A DNA stretch of 19,138 nt from an uncultured Macromonas sp. (GTDB lineage Bacteria; Pseudomonadota; Gammaproteobacteria; Burkholderiales; Burkholderiaceae), in contig CAMLOF010000025.1 in NCBI GenBank assembly GCA_946481585.1, positions 1 to 19,138 on the forward strand. Direction: 5' to 3'. A program made the position numbers and the translations under genes. The notes below the pieces were generated by a model. That model saw only the letters and a list, made by a program, of their open reading frames with translations, ran no database searches and was not told where the DNA came from. Below, piece by piece: positions 8,936-17,600 of this stretch; position 1 is the first letter of the stretch, and each line of letters opens with the position of its first letter.

Positions 8936-10215
8936 CAGAACACGAACTCCCAGGCCACGCTCAGCAGGTTGAGCCGCTTTGGCGTTCTGTCGGCATATCG
9001 CTGTACCAGCAAGGCTTGATCCGCGATGTAGCTTGGATCGCGGTACCAGATATGGTCCCATTGCAGCTTCAGGGCCGACCGGGACGTCAATTCGTGGCGG
9101 ACCCCCAAACCCACCCCCCACATGTTGGCCCGGCTGGCAGCCTGAACCAAAACCGCCCCTTCATTGAGCTGGTCGGTCTGGGTTGACAACCCCTGTGGGA
9201 TGCCGGTGGGCAATGTATCGCGCCGCGCCTTTTGCCACTGAAAGGTCATGTAGGGTGTGGTTTTGCCTATGCGGTAACCGGCATGGCCATAAACCACATG
9301 TTGATGTGCCCATCCAGAAGACCGCCAGCTCACGTAGTTCGCTGCGGCCTGCACGGGGCCCTCGTCGTAGCTGAGCGACGCCGACAGGTAGTTGATCCGG
9401 CGGCCACGCATCAGGCTGCGCTCAACGATCTCCGGCCCATTCGGCGGGATCCCTATTAATGCGTTGCGAAGCGCATCCAAGCCCGGGGTCGAGGACTCGT
9501 AGCGCGTTTTCTGCTGACCTAAGCCCACACGCAAAGTCCAAGGTTGGAAGGCATAGTCGGCCATCACTACGGCAAACCGCGATCCGTCCAGTGTGTAGGG
9601 GTTGTAGCCGCCGCTTTGCAACTGGCCACGCACCCAGCCATACGCCGCCTTGAACCTGGCCGTTCCCTCGCCAACCGCACGTGTCATCTCCACGTCGACG
9701 CCATCCATGGTGTTGGGGTAAAACGTTGCCACGGGACGCACCGCCAAACTGGCGTACCCGACGGCATCGCCGTCCCCCTGCGAGTACATCTCGATGCCCA
9801 GACGGCCCACGCGCCACGCCGCATCCTCGCGAAACGCGTGCCTGACGTACCCCCAGGAAACACCGGGGCGGTAATCGCGGTCCAGTGAATCGTGGCTGGC
9901 CAGCTGCAACGCCGCCTGCCATTGAGGCCCCCATTGCGCAGAGACCTGGAGACCCAGCATCGAATCCGGCGCCAGCGAAATTCGCCCAGCCTGTGCACCT
10001 TGCGCCTGAGAAATGTTGCGCCGAAAGTTCACTCCGGCGCTGTTGTGGTACACCGCGCCCAGTGTTCCAAATCCTTTGACGGACCATCCGCTTTCGTCTG
10101 CGCCCTCAGGATCCGTGACTTGCGCATGCGCAACCATGCAAAGCCAGCTGCCAGCGGCAAGAACGATTGCATGCCAGTGCTTGCGTAACCCGTGTTTTTG
10201 GACGCATGGCACCAT
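8935..10215 (-). CDS. Outer-membrane beta-barrel protein, porin-like
   Basis: 426 residues. The N-terminus carries a signal peptide: basic residues up to HKLRKHW-like sequence, a hydrophobic core IVLAAGSWLCMV, and a likely cleavage after AHA near residue 31. The mature part is rich in alternating polar/hydrophobic strands with aromatic residues, and the chain ends WEFVF with the terminal Phe typical of barrels assembled by the BAM machinery. The specific porin family is not recognised and the substrate is unknown. The ATG at 10213-10215 was chosen because GAGGTG lies 6 nt upstream, inside the end of the preceding receptor gene; a GTG at 10224 is possible. The 5-bp spacing from the receptor gene and one-base overlap with the PBP-like gene place it firmly in the operon. 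A role in ligand entry or as a sensor partner is inference. Confidence 0.82.
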   Translation of the reverse strand: MVPCVQKHGLRKHWHAIVLAAGSWLCMVAHAQVTDPEGADESGWSVKGFGTLGAVYHNSAGVNFRRNISQAQGAQAGRISLAPDSMLGLQVSAQWGPQWQAALQLASHDSLDRDYRPGVSWGYVRHAFREDAAWRVGRLGIEMYSQGDGDAVGYASLAVRPVATFYPNTMDGVDVEMTRAVGEGTARFKAAYGWVRGQLQSGGYNPYTLDGSRFAVVMADYAFQPWTLRVGLGQQKTRYESSTPGLDALRNALIGIPPNGPEIVERSLMRGRRINYLSASLSYDEGPVQAAANYVSWRSSGWAHQHVVYGHAGYRIGKTTPYMTFQWQKARRDTLPTGIPQGLSTQTDQLNEGAVLVQAASRANMWGVGLGVRHELTSRSALKLQWDHIWYRDPSYIADQALLVQRYADRTPKRLNLLSVAWEFVF

Positions 10216-10220
10216 GGCGG

Positions 10221-12428
10221 TCACCTCGCCCCAGAGACAGCAAAAGTGGCCATCAATTGTTGCAGCCCCAGCGCCTGCGACGACAACTCCTCCGCTGTCG
10301 CGGCAAGCTCCTCGGCGGCGCTGGCATTCTGCTGTGTGATCTGGTTCAACTGCGTCATCGCAGAGCCGATCTGCCCCACGCCCACGTTCTGCTCCTGTGA
10401 CGCCAAGGCAATCTCGCTCACGAGATCCGCCGTCTGACGCGTGGCGGGCACCAGCTCGGCCAGAATCTTCCCTGCCTGCTCGGCCAGCAGCATACGGTCC
10501 GCCGCAAGCTGGCCGATTTCCTGCGCGGCCACTTGGCTGCGCTCAGCCAGTTTTCGCACCTCTGCGGCCACCACGGCAAAGCCCTTGCCGTGCTCCCCGG
10601 CACGCGCAGCCTCGATGGCGGCGTTGAGCGCCAGCAGGTTGGTCTGGTAGGCAATGTCGTCGATGATCCCGATCTTGCCCACGATCTCCTTCATCGCACG
10701 CACGGTCTCGCTGACTGCATCGCCACCCTCGGTGGCCTTCTGCAAGCCCTCAGCCGAAATGCCGTTGGCCGATTGGGCATTGCCGGTGTTGCGGCCGATG
10801 GATGCCGTCATCTCCTCGACGGAGGCCGTGGTCTGCTCGACAGACGCCGCCTGTTCGCTGGATGCCTGGGACAAGGACTGCGCAGTGGACGAAACCTGTG
10901 CCGTGGCGCCCGCGATAGTGTTGGCCGTCGTGGTCACATCGGTCATCGTTTGTTCCAGCCGACTCACTGTGTTGTTCACAGCGTCTCGCAAACCGGCGAA
11001 AGCCCCGTGGTATTCCCCGTCCATGCGAGAGGTCAGGTCGCCGTGTTCCAGCCTGCGCATCACGGCCAGGACGTCGTCCAGGCCCTGTTGGCCGCTCGCG
11101 GCAATCCGGTTCAAACCCTCGGCCACCTGCAGAAAGAAACCCTTCTTGCCTGCCGGATCGACGCGGCGGGTGAAGTCCCCGTTCGCTGCCGCGTCCACCA
11201 TGCTGGCCAGTTCGCGCTCGGCAGCGACTTCGGCTGTGCGGTCCACCCACTCCACCACAATGCCGGTGCGCTCGCCGCGCGCATCACGGATTGGGTTCGC
11301 GATGATCTGCAGCGTCATCTCGCCTATGGGGATGTTGGCCTCCAGAACGTTGTTCAGGTTGGCCAGCAGACCGCGCTGGTGCGCAGGGTTGCGATGGAAG
11401 CGGTCGATGTTCTCGCCCACGATACGGCTCGGGTCAAAGTCCGGAATCACCTTGCGCAAATGCGGCGCCGCCCTGTGCAGCAGAGCCAACGCAGACTGGT
11501 TGGCGTAGAAGATGTGCCCGTTGGTGTCCGCCATCATGAGGTTCACGGGCGTACAGTCCAGGGCGGTCTTGATGCGCAAGGCCTCACCGGCCTTGCCCTC
11601 GCAAACGGTCAGGTAGTCCGCCATGCGCTTCATCGCGCCCAGGAGGCTCTTGTGATCGCCGGGCCGGGTGTTGATCTGGATGTCGAACTGGCCTTTTGCT
11701 ATGGCGTCGGCAACGCTTGCGGCCACACTGGGCTCGCCGCCCAATTGACGAAACACAGATCTGGCCAATCCAGCCGCAGCGGCCAAGCTCAGGCCGATGG
11801 AGCACAGCCCACAGGCGGCCAGAAGCCACAGCGTCACGCGCGCGTCACCCAAGGTGGCTGCAGCCATTCGCTCGGCGTTGGCCAGTTGCTCGGCGCGGAA
11901 GTCCCCCAACGTGCGCGCCAAGGCATCGCTGGCGGCATCGAACTGCCGCATCTTGACGTTGCCGGCCTCGGTGCCCTGGAGCAGGTAGGTTTCAGCCATG
12001 TCACGCCCGGCGGCGTCGAAACGTCGGAAATCATTCTCCACCCTGGCCAAGCGCTCCAGACCGGTGACGTTGCCGTCGCGCTCAAACGCTACACGGAACT
12101 TTGCCGCGTTGGCCAGGAAGCCATCCACCGCTTGCCGTGCGCCTTCGTAGGCACGCCGCTCGCGCGTAGCGGCAACGTCGGTGAAGTACTGCTGAACGTC
12201 AACGCGCTGGACGTTCATGTCGTCCGCCGCCATCACGAACGGAAGCGTGACATCCTTGATCTCCCGAGTGCCGTCAAACAGCCTGAAAACGCTCCAACCC
12301 AGCAGTGCCAGCCCGAAGATGGTTGACAGAAGCACCATGCCAAAGGCCACTACCAGCCTTTGCTTGATACTCATCTGTGAAATGTGAACATCAGGACCGC
12401 CACGCGCAGAGTCCAAGGTTAGTGTCAT
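10221..12428 (-). CDS. Transmembrane methyl-accepting chemotaxis protein with Aer2-like PAS domain
   Basis: 735 residues. TM1 about 25-49, a periplasmic helical region about 50-197 (four-helix-bundle-like), TM2 about 198-222, a HAMP-like linker about 223-285, PAS about 286-398, a second HAMP-like region about 399-490, and the MCP signalling domain about 500-725. The hairpin tip is canonical ([20 protein letters not shown], 593-612, then [18 protein letters not shown]). The PAS domain has [15 protein letters not shown] (344-358) and EWVDRT (393-398), which resembles the heme-binding PAS of Pseudomonas Aer2; His345 or His350 and Trp394 are the candidate ligand residues. There is no C-terminal CheR/CheB-binding pentapeptide; the end is AVSGAR. 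The ATG at 12428 was chosen; a weak GGGAACG lies upstream, and the alternative Met19 has none. It is the first gene of the eight-gene coupled operon. Confidence 0.92.
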   Translation of the reverse strand: MTLTLDSARGGPDVHISQMSIKQRLVVAFGMVLLSTIFGLALLGWSVFRLFDGTREIKDVTLPFVMAADDMNVQRVDVQQYFTDVAATRERRAYEGARQAVDGFLANAAKFRVAFERDGNVTGLERLARVENDFRRFDAAGRDMAETYLLQGTEAGNVKMRQFDAASDALARTLGDFRAEQLANAERMAAATLGDARVTLWLLAACGLCSIGLSLAAAAGLARSVFRQLGGEPSVAASVADAIAKGQFDIQINTRPGDHKSLLGAMKRMADYLTVCEGKAGEALRIKTALDCTPVNLMMADTNGHIFYANQSALALLHRAAPHLRKVIPDFDPSRIVGENIDRFHRNPAHQRGLLANLNNVLEANIPIGEMTLQIIANPIRDARGERTGIVVEWVDRTAEVAAERELASMVDAAANGDFTRRVDPAGKKGFFLQVAEGLNRIAASGQQGLDDVLAVMRRLEHGDLTSRMDGEYHGAFAGLRDAVNNTVSRLEQTMTDVTTTANTIAGATAQVSSTAQSLSQASSEQAASVEQTTASVEEMTASIGRNTGNAQSANGISAEGLQKATEGGDAVSETVRAMKEIVGKIGIIDDIAYQTNLLALNAAIEAARAGEHGKGFAVVAAEVRKLAERSQVAAQEIGQLAADRMLLAEQAGKILAELVPATRQTADLVSEIALASQEQNVGVGQIGSAMTQLNQITQQNASAAEELAATAEELSSQALGLQQLMATFAVSGAR

Positions 12429-12429
12429 G

Positions 12430-12567
12430 TTCGTTCCCGTTGATGAAGTTTGGTTTACGTCACCTTTAGGATGCGCACAAACACCGCTTGGCGTAATCGT
12501 CCACGCCTGATTCTTCCGTCAGGCAACAGGCAGCAGATGTAAGAATTTCCCTACTTTTTGGCGCAAT
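12430..12567 (-). promoter_or_regulatory. Intergenic region with conserved element A ahead of the PAS chemoreceptor gene
   Basis: The 139-bp gap between the two receptor genes holds a segment (about 12464-12554) that aligns with a segment of the next intergenic gap (14570-14661). Shared blocks, read on the plus strand, are TTTAGGATGC (12465-12474), AATCGTC (12495-12501), the hairpin GCCTGA...GTCAG (12505-12522) and CCCTAC (12549-12554). I take it as a promoter or 5'-leader that controls the receptor and, through it, the whole downstream operon. I could not recognise a good sigma-70 or FliA promoter, so the polymerase contact is not assigned. Confidence 0.55.
12505..12524. repeat. Perfect inverted repeat in element A
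   Basis: GCCTGA at 12505-12510 and TCAGGC at 12519-12524 are exact reverse complements with an 8-base loop. The same half-sites with 8-base spacing (CTGA/TCAG) occur in element B. No run of T follows on either strand, so it is not a standard intrinsic terminator; a protein-binding site or an RNA hairpin in the leader are both possible. Confidence 0.6.
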
Positions 12568-14526
12568 TCATGACTGGAGTTGCAACTGCGCACTTTCCCC
12601 TGTGTTGAACTGGGTCAACACCTCCAGCAGGCGCCTCGACTCCATGGACAGGCTCTCGGCAGCCGCGGCACTCTGCTCCACCAGGGCCGCGTTCTGCTGC
12701 GTCATCTGGTCCAGCTGGTTCACCGCCGTGTTCACCTGCGCTATCCCGTCGCTCTGCTCCCCAGCCGCCGCCGTGATCTCGCCAATGATGTCCGTCACCC
12801 GCTGCACGCTCTCCACGATCTCGCGCATCGTCGTGCCCGCGTCTTGCACCAGGCGGCTGCCGCTTTGCACCTTCTCCACGCTGGTGTTGATCAACTCCTT
12901 GATCTCCTTGGCCGCCTGCGCGCTGCGCTGTGCCAGCGTACGCACCTCGCCCGCCACCACAGCAAAGCCCCTGCCCTGCTCGCCCGCGCGCGCAGCCTCC
13001 ACCGCCGCGTTCAACGCCAGTATGTTGGTCTGGAACGCAATGCCGTCGATCACGCTGATGATGTCGCTGATCTTCTGGCTGCTGTGGTTGATCTCGTCCA
13101 TCGTCGTGACCACCTGCCCCACCACCGAGCCGCCACGCTGCGCCACTTCCGCCGCGCTGGAGGCCAACTGGTTGGCCTGACGCGCCGCGTCCGCCGTCTG
13201 GCGAACCGTGGAGGTCAGCTCCTCCATGCTCGACGCCGTCTCCTCCAGGTTGCTCGCCGCCTGCTCGGTGCGTGCGCTCAGGTCCTTGTTGCCCAGCGAA
13301 ACTTCCATTCCGGCATGGTCGATGGTGGACGCCGTGTGGCGTATGGCCAGCAGGCTTTGCACCCACTGCACTCGCGCATCTTCCAGTGACGCGATGACCT
13401 GCCCCACCTCATCGGAGCGGCGTGCGTCAAACGGCTGCGACAAGTTTCTGCGCGACAACGTTTCTGCCGCGTGTATGGCCTGCTTCAACGGTACAGTGAC
13501 GAGCCTGCGCAACCCGATGACCACCACAATACCGCCACCGGCCAAACCAGCCAGGACGATGACGGCGAGCCAGGCCATATCCTTGCGCGACTGCGCCATC
13601 GTGTCAGCCTCGGACTCGGCATCCAGCATCACCCAGTTCCAGGCTGGCGCATGGCTCCACGCCACGTTAAGGTCGTCGCCGGTCAAACCGGTCAACGGGA
13701 GGGTCATCTCATGCAGGATGCCTTGCGTCTGTCCGGCCTTGATCTGTTCGCGCCACTGCTCCAACACAGGGTCGTCTTTCGCCACGCTCTGCGCCCCTTC
13801 CGGCCCGAAGACGGCGCCCGTGTTGAGGTCCACCGCAGCCACGCGGTTGGTCTTGGTGGTGTGCAACGCCAGAGATTCGCGCAACCCCTGCAGCTGAGAG
13901 GTCATGTCGTAGCCAATGAACAGTATGGCGATGGTCTTGCCATCGCGGACCACGGGCAGGTACTTGGTCATGTAGGTGGTGCCGAACAACACCGCCCGAC
14001 CCACATAAGTCTCCCCTTTGAGCATCAAGGGGTATGCAGGGTGCTTGCGGTCCAGCAGCGTTCCCACCGCACGCGAGCCGTCCTGCTTCTTCAAACTCGT
14101 GGTGATGCGCTTGAAATCGTCACCCTCACGCATGAAGACCGTGGCCACACCGCCGGTTTGCTCATGAAAGCGATCCACTGCGGCGTTGTTACCCGCCAGA
14201 TCTGCGCCATCGAACAGCAGGCGCGGTGAACCTGAAGACTCGTCCAGCTGTAGTTTGGCTTCTGGCAAATGGTCCTGAAACAACGGAAAGGATTGGTCTG
14301 CAGCCCGACGTCCGGCCTGGTCGACCTGTCCGATGATCGCGGCGAGTGTGGCAGCGCTGCGCTGCTTTTCTTCCAGCGCAGCCTCTCTCTCGGTGCGGTA
14401 CATAGTCCAAGAAAAGACGGCCATGGCCACCATCAAGAACAGCGCAACACCAAACAGCAGCCAGGCCAGGCGTGCGGCTATGCCAATGGTTGCGCGAGTC
14501 CCCCGCGCGGGTCGGCTTTGATTCAT
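12568..14526 (-). CDS. Methyl-accepting chemotaxis protein with periplasmic Cache sensor
   Basis: 652 residues. TM1 about 18-44, a large periplasmic domain about 45-315 that matches the Cache_3-Cache_2 type (segments [19 protein letters not shown], 127-145, and [21 protein letters not shown], 171-191, are characteristic), TM2 about 316-340, HAMP about 341-395, MCP signalling domain about 395-635 with the hairpin tip [20 protein letters not shown] (497-516). Such receptors bind small ligands directly; this ligand is unknown. The C-terminus LQLQS has no tethering pentapeptide. The ATG at 14524-14526 was chosen because GGTGA lies 5 nt upstream; an in-frame TTG at 14538 is the alternative. It is separated by about 130-140 bp from both neighbours, so it probably has its own promoter. 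Confidence 0.93.
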   Translation of the reverse strand: MNQSRPARGTRATIGIAARLAWLLFGVALFLMVAMAVFSWTMYRTEREAALEEKQRSAATLAAIIGQVDQAGRRAADQSFPLFQDHLPEAKLQLDESSGSPRLLFDGADLAGNNAAVDRFHEQTGGVATVFMREGDDFKRITTSLKKQDGSRAVGTLLDRKHPAYPLMLKGETYVGRAVLFGTTYMTKYLPVVRDGKTIAILFIGYDMTSQLQGLRESLALHTTKTNRVAAVDLNTGAVFGPEGAQSVAKDDPVLEQWREQIKAGQTQGILHEMTLPLTGLTGDDLNVAWSHAPAWNWVMLDAESEADTMAQSRKDMAWLAVIVLAGLAGGGIVVVIGLRRLVTVPLKQAIHAAETLSRRNLSQPFDARRSDEVGQVIASLEDARVQWVQSLLAIRHTASTIDHAGMEVSLGNKDLSARTEQAASNLEETASSMEELTSTVRQTADAARQANQLASSAAEVAQRGGSVVGQVVTTMDEINHSSQKISDIISVIDGIAFQTNILALNAAVEAARAGEQGRGFAVVAGEVRTLAQRSAQAAKEIKELINTSVEKVQSGSRLVQDAGTTMREIVESVQRVTDIIGEITAAAGEQSDGIAQVNTAVNQLDQMTQQNAALVEQSAAAAESLSMESRRLLEVLTQFNTGESAQLQLQS

Positions 14527-14533
14527 AGTTGTC

Positions 14534-14547
14534 ACCAATGTGTTGGT
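14534..14547 (-). repeat. Small inverted repeat overlapping the ribosome site of the Cache receptor
   Basis: ACCAA (14534-14538) and TTGGT (14543-14547) are exact reverse complements around a 4-base loop. On the mRNA the 3' half contains most of the GGTGA ribosome site that precedes the ATG at 14526, so folding could limit translation. The stem is only five pairs, so the effect may be small. Confidence 0.35.
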
Positions 14548-14609
14548 AGGGGAAATTAGGCTTTGTTGCTTTTAGGATGCACAAGAGCCCCCCCTGAGCG
14601 CAATCGTCT

Positions 14610-14636
14610 TTGCCTGAGTTTTTTGTCAGCAGGCAA
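14610..14636. repeat. Inverted repeat in element B
   Basis: TTGCCTG (14610-14616) and CAGGCAA (14630-14636) are exact reverse complements with a 13-base loop; a nested CTGA/TCAG pair has the same 8-base spacing as in element A. The T-run lies inside the loop and not after the stem, which argues against an intrinsic terminator. Confidence 0.55.
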
Positions 14637-14657
14637 GCAATCGATATAGGATTCGCC

Positions 14658-17600
14658 CTACATATCTGCCAAAACCGGAAACCAGGTGTTCGACAATCGC
14701 TCGAACTCCGACACGGGCATGGGCTTGCCATAGAGATAGCCCTGGGCCACATGGCAGCCATGCGCCTTCAGAAACTCGGCCTGCTCAAGCGTTTCCACAC
14801 CCTCTGCCACCACCTGCTGGCCCAAACAGCGTGCAATGGACAATATGGCCTTGACCAGCTCAGCGCGATAGGTATCCGTTGCAATGCTGCTGATAAATGA
14901 GCGATCAATCTTCAGCGTCGCAATCGGGAAGCGCGCCAGATAACTCAATGCCGAGTAGCCAGTGCCGAAGTCGTCGATGGCAATGGAGATTCCCTTGGCC
15001 CTGAAGCTGTTCAACACCTCCAGTACCTCGTTTTCCTCGGCCAGCAACAGACTCTCGGTGATTTCGAGTTCTATCCATTCCGGCCTGCAGGCACTTTCCT
15101 CCAGTGCGCGGAAAACCATGCCGGCCAAGTCTGCCCCCTGAAACTGGCGAGGTGACAGATTGATGGCCACCTTGTGAAGCGGCTTGCCCTCGCCATTCCA
15201 GCGGCTCGCAGTGCGACACGCCTCGCGCAATACCCACTCACCGATCTCCACGATCAGTCCGCTGTCCTCGGCAATACCGATGAACGCGTTTGGAGGCACC
15301 ATGCCGCGCTCGGGGTGTCGCCAACGCAAGAGCGCTTCGGAGCCGGTCAGCTCACCATCGCTCAGACTCACCTTCGGCTGATAGAACAACTCCAATTCCT
15401 CACGCTCAAGGGCCCGGCGCAGATCGGACTCCAGCACCAAACGCTCGTGCGAGCTTTCCGTGAGGTCACGGGAATAGAAACGGAAGTTGTTGCGGCCTGA
15501 ACGCTTGGCGAAATACATTGCCGAATCGGCGTACTTCAGCAGGTCATCCGCCTCCGTGCTGTCGCCCGGATACAGCGCGATACCTATGCTGCAAGAAACA
15601 AAGACTTCCTTACCCGCCAACTGGAAGGGCTTCTGAAATACCGCCAATACCTTGCTGGCAATGCGCCCCAGATCGTCGCCAGAACGCACCTCAGGCAGCA
15701 GAATGGCAAACTCGTCGCCGCCCAACCGCGCCACCGTGTCGTAGGCACGCACACAGGTGCTCAGCCGCGCCGCTGTCTCGCGCAGCAGTTCATCTCCCGC
15801 AGGGTGGCCCAGCGTGTCGTTCACCGCCTTGAAACGGTCCATGTCCATCATCATCAACCCAGCCTGCTGACCATGCCAGGCAGCATCGGTGATCATCTGA
15901 CGCAAACGGTCGTTGAACAGCGCGCGGTTAGGCAGCGAGGTCAGTGGATCGTAGAACGCCATCTGGTGGATCTTGTACCGGAAGGCGTTCAGCTCTGTGA
16001 TATCCCTGCCGACCGACAAGACACTGCTCACCTCACCCTGCGCGTCGAACTCAGGCGTCAGGCTGATCAGGCTGCACATCTCTCGCCCTGTCCGGTCGGT
16101 CCATTTCGACTCGAATTCCGTTCCCCGGCCCTCGGCAAACACCTCGGCAAGCTTGTTTTCGTATATCGCCGCGTTGGGGCCACCTGGACACTCCGTGGGA
16201 GTACGGCCTATCAATGCGTCTGCGCCCCCCTTGACCAACGCGGCGAATGCCGGGTTGACATAAAGGCGCCGCAGGTCACGTCCATAGCGGGCCACCTTGT
16301 CTACGGAGTTTTCAACCAGTGTTCGGAACTCCTGCTCTCGCTTCGCCAACGCCTGCTCCAGTTGCTTGCGCTCGGTCACGTCACGGATGGCTGCGCATAC
16401 AGTACCGATGGCATCGTCCACTTTTGGCAAACGCGCCAGGCAGACATCGATGAAGAATTCGCTGCCGTCTTTGCGGCAACCGCGGAGACTGCTGGCACCA
16501 CCCCCCATGGGCCTGCCCGGCGCGCCCGACTCAATGAAGCCAGAACGCAGCGCTTCATGCGAGCCTCGCCTGTCGAATGGCACCAGCAGCTCGATGGGCT
16601 GGCCGGTCAGTTCACCATCTTCGTAGCCGAACATCCGGCAAAGCTGTGTATTCACGAGCCGGATCAAACCCTGCCCGTCCACTACGACCATGCCATCTGG
16701 GGCCGATTGCAGAATGCCCCGGTACCAAGCCTCGGTCCGCATCAACTGCTCTTTTGATGCCTCCAACTCCACAGCCTGCTCTTCCAGCGTGCGGGCATCC
16801 TCTTCCAGACGGGCATGCAGTTCGACGATGCGGTCGTACCGCTCCTGCAACATGGTCTGCGCCTGCTTGTGCTCGGTGATGTCACGCACGAAGGCCAGCA
16901 CACCCCAGGGCGTTTTTTCATCATCGCACAGCGGAACTTTTGTGGCATGGAACGTGCGCACCTCCCCGTCAACGGCAATGGCGTGGTCCGGAATTACCAG
17001 TTCACTATTGCTGCCCAGCACCAACTCGTCATCTCCCCAGAAGCCGCGAATACCCTTGGCGGGATTGCCCTTCACCTGTTCTTCAGGGAAACCCAGCTCC
17101 AGCCCGTCTTTGCCGATGAAGTCCTCCGGAGGAATTTTCAGGGCAGCCGCGTAGCTTTTGTTGACCAACTGGTAGCGGTGATGGCGGTCCTTGACGAAGA
17201 TCCAGTCGGGTGTGGCGTCGATCACCGTGCGCATCAAGCGCTCAGAACGCCGCAGAGACTCCTCGATGCGCTTGACCTCGGTCATGTCACGCCCGATACC
17301 CAGCACCCCGACGACCTCCCCTGCATCGTTTCGCTCCGCCACCAGCTTCACCTCATGGAAGGCCATTTGGCCATCCCCGGTCTGTAGAGCCAGCGGCACG
17401 ATGACGGTTCCGCCTTCACTTGAAACCAGCTTCTCAACGGCAGTTTGCAGGGGCTCAAAGCGTCCATCAGTGAACGCCTCCGATGGGCGCTGCCCGACAA
17501 TTTGATCGAGTCGCTTGCCCAATAGATGTTCCAGCGCCCGGTTGAGGTAAACGTAACGACCATCCTTGTCCCATCGCACCACGTTGTCCGGCATGTTCTC

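Larger units (their letters stand above)
14527..14657 (-). promoter_or_regulatory. Intergenic region with conserved element B ahead of the Cache chemoreceptor gene
   Basis: This 131-bp gap carries a segment (about 14570-14661) similar to element A: TTTAGGATGC (14571-14580), AATCGTC (14602-14608), GCCTGA then GTCAG (14612-14629) and CCCTAC (14656-14661), in the same order and nearly the same spacing. The CCCTAC block overlaps the stop codon (TAG, 14658-14660) of the upstream gene and is part of a TAGG...CCCTA inverted motif. A further TAGGGGAAATTAGG (14547-14560), in opposite orientation, lies about 20 bp before the receptor start. Regulatory role is inferred from conservation only. Confidence 0.55.

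Noticed and set aside
10533..12326. Long plus-strand open frame (597 codons) opposite the PAS chemoreceptor
   Set aside because: Antisense shadow: no recognisable motif and it lies fully inside a well-supported receptor gene.
12429..12500. FliA (sigma-28) promoter before the PAS receptor
   Set aside because: CTAAAG resembles a -35, and GACGATTA resembles GCCGATAA, but they are in the wrong order and spacing for a sigma-28 promoter.
12505..12524. Intrinsic terminator after the Cache receptor gene
   Set aside because: The stem is short and no T-run follows it on the minus strand; its copy in element B has the T/A run inside the loop.
12464..12554. c-di-GMP (GEMM) riboswitch upstream of the receptor
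   Set aside because: Attractive in this context, but the conserved GEMM core and tetraloop receptor pattern as I know them are not present.
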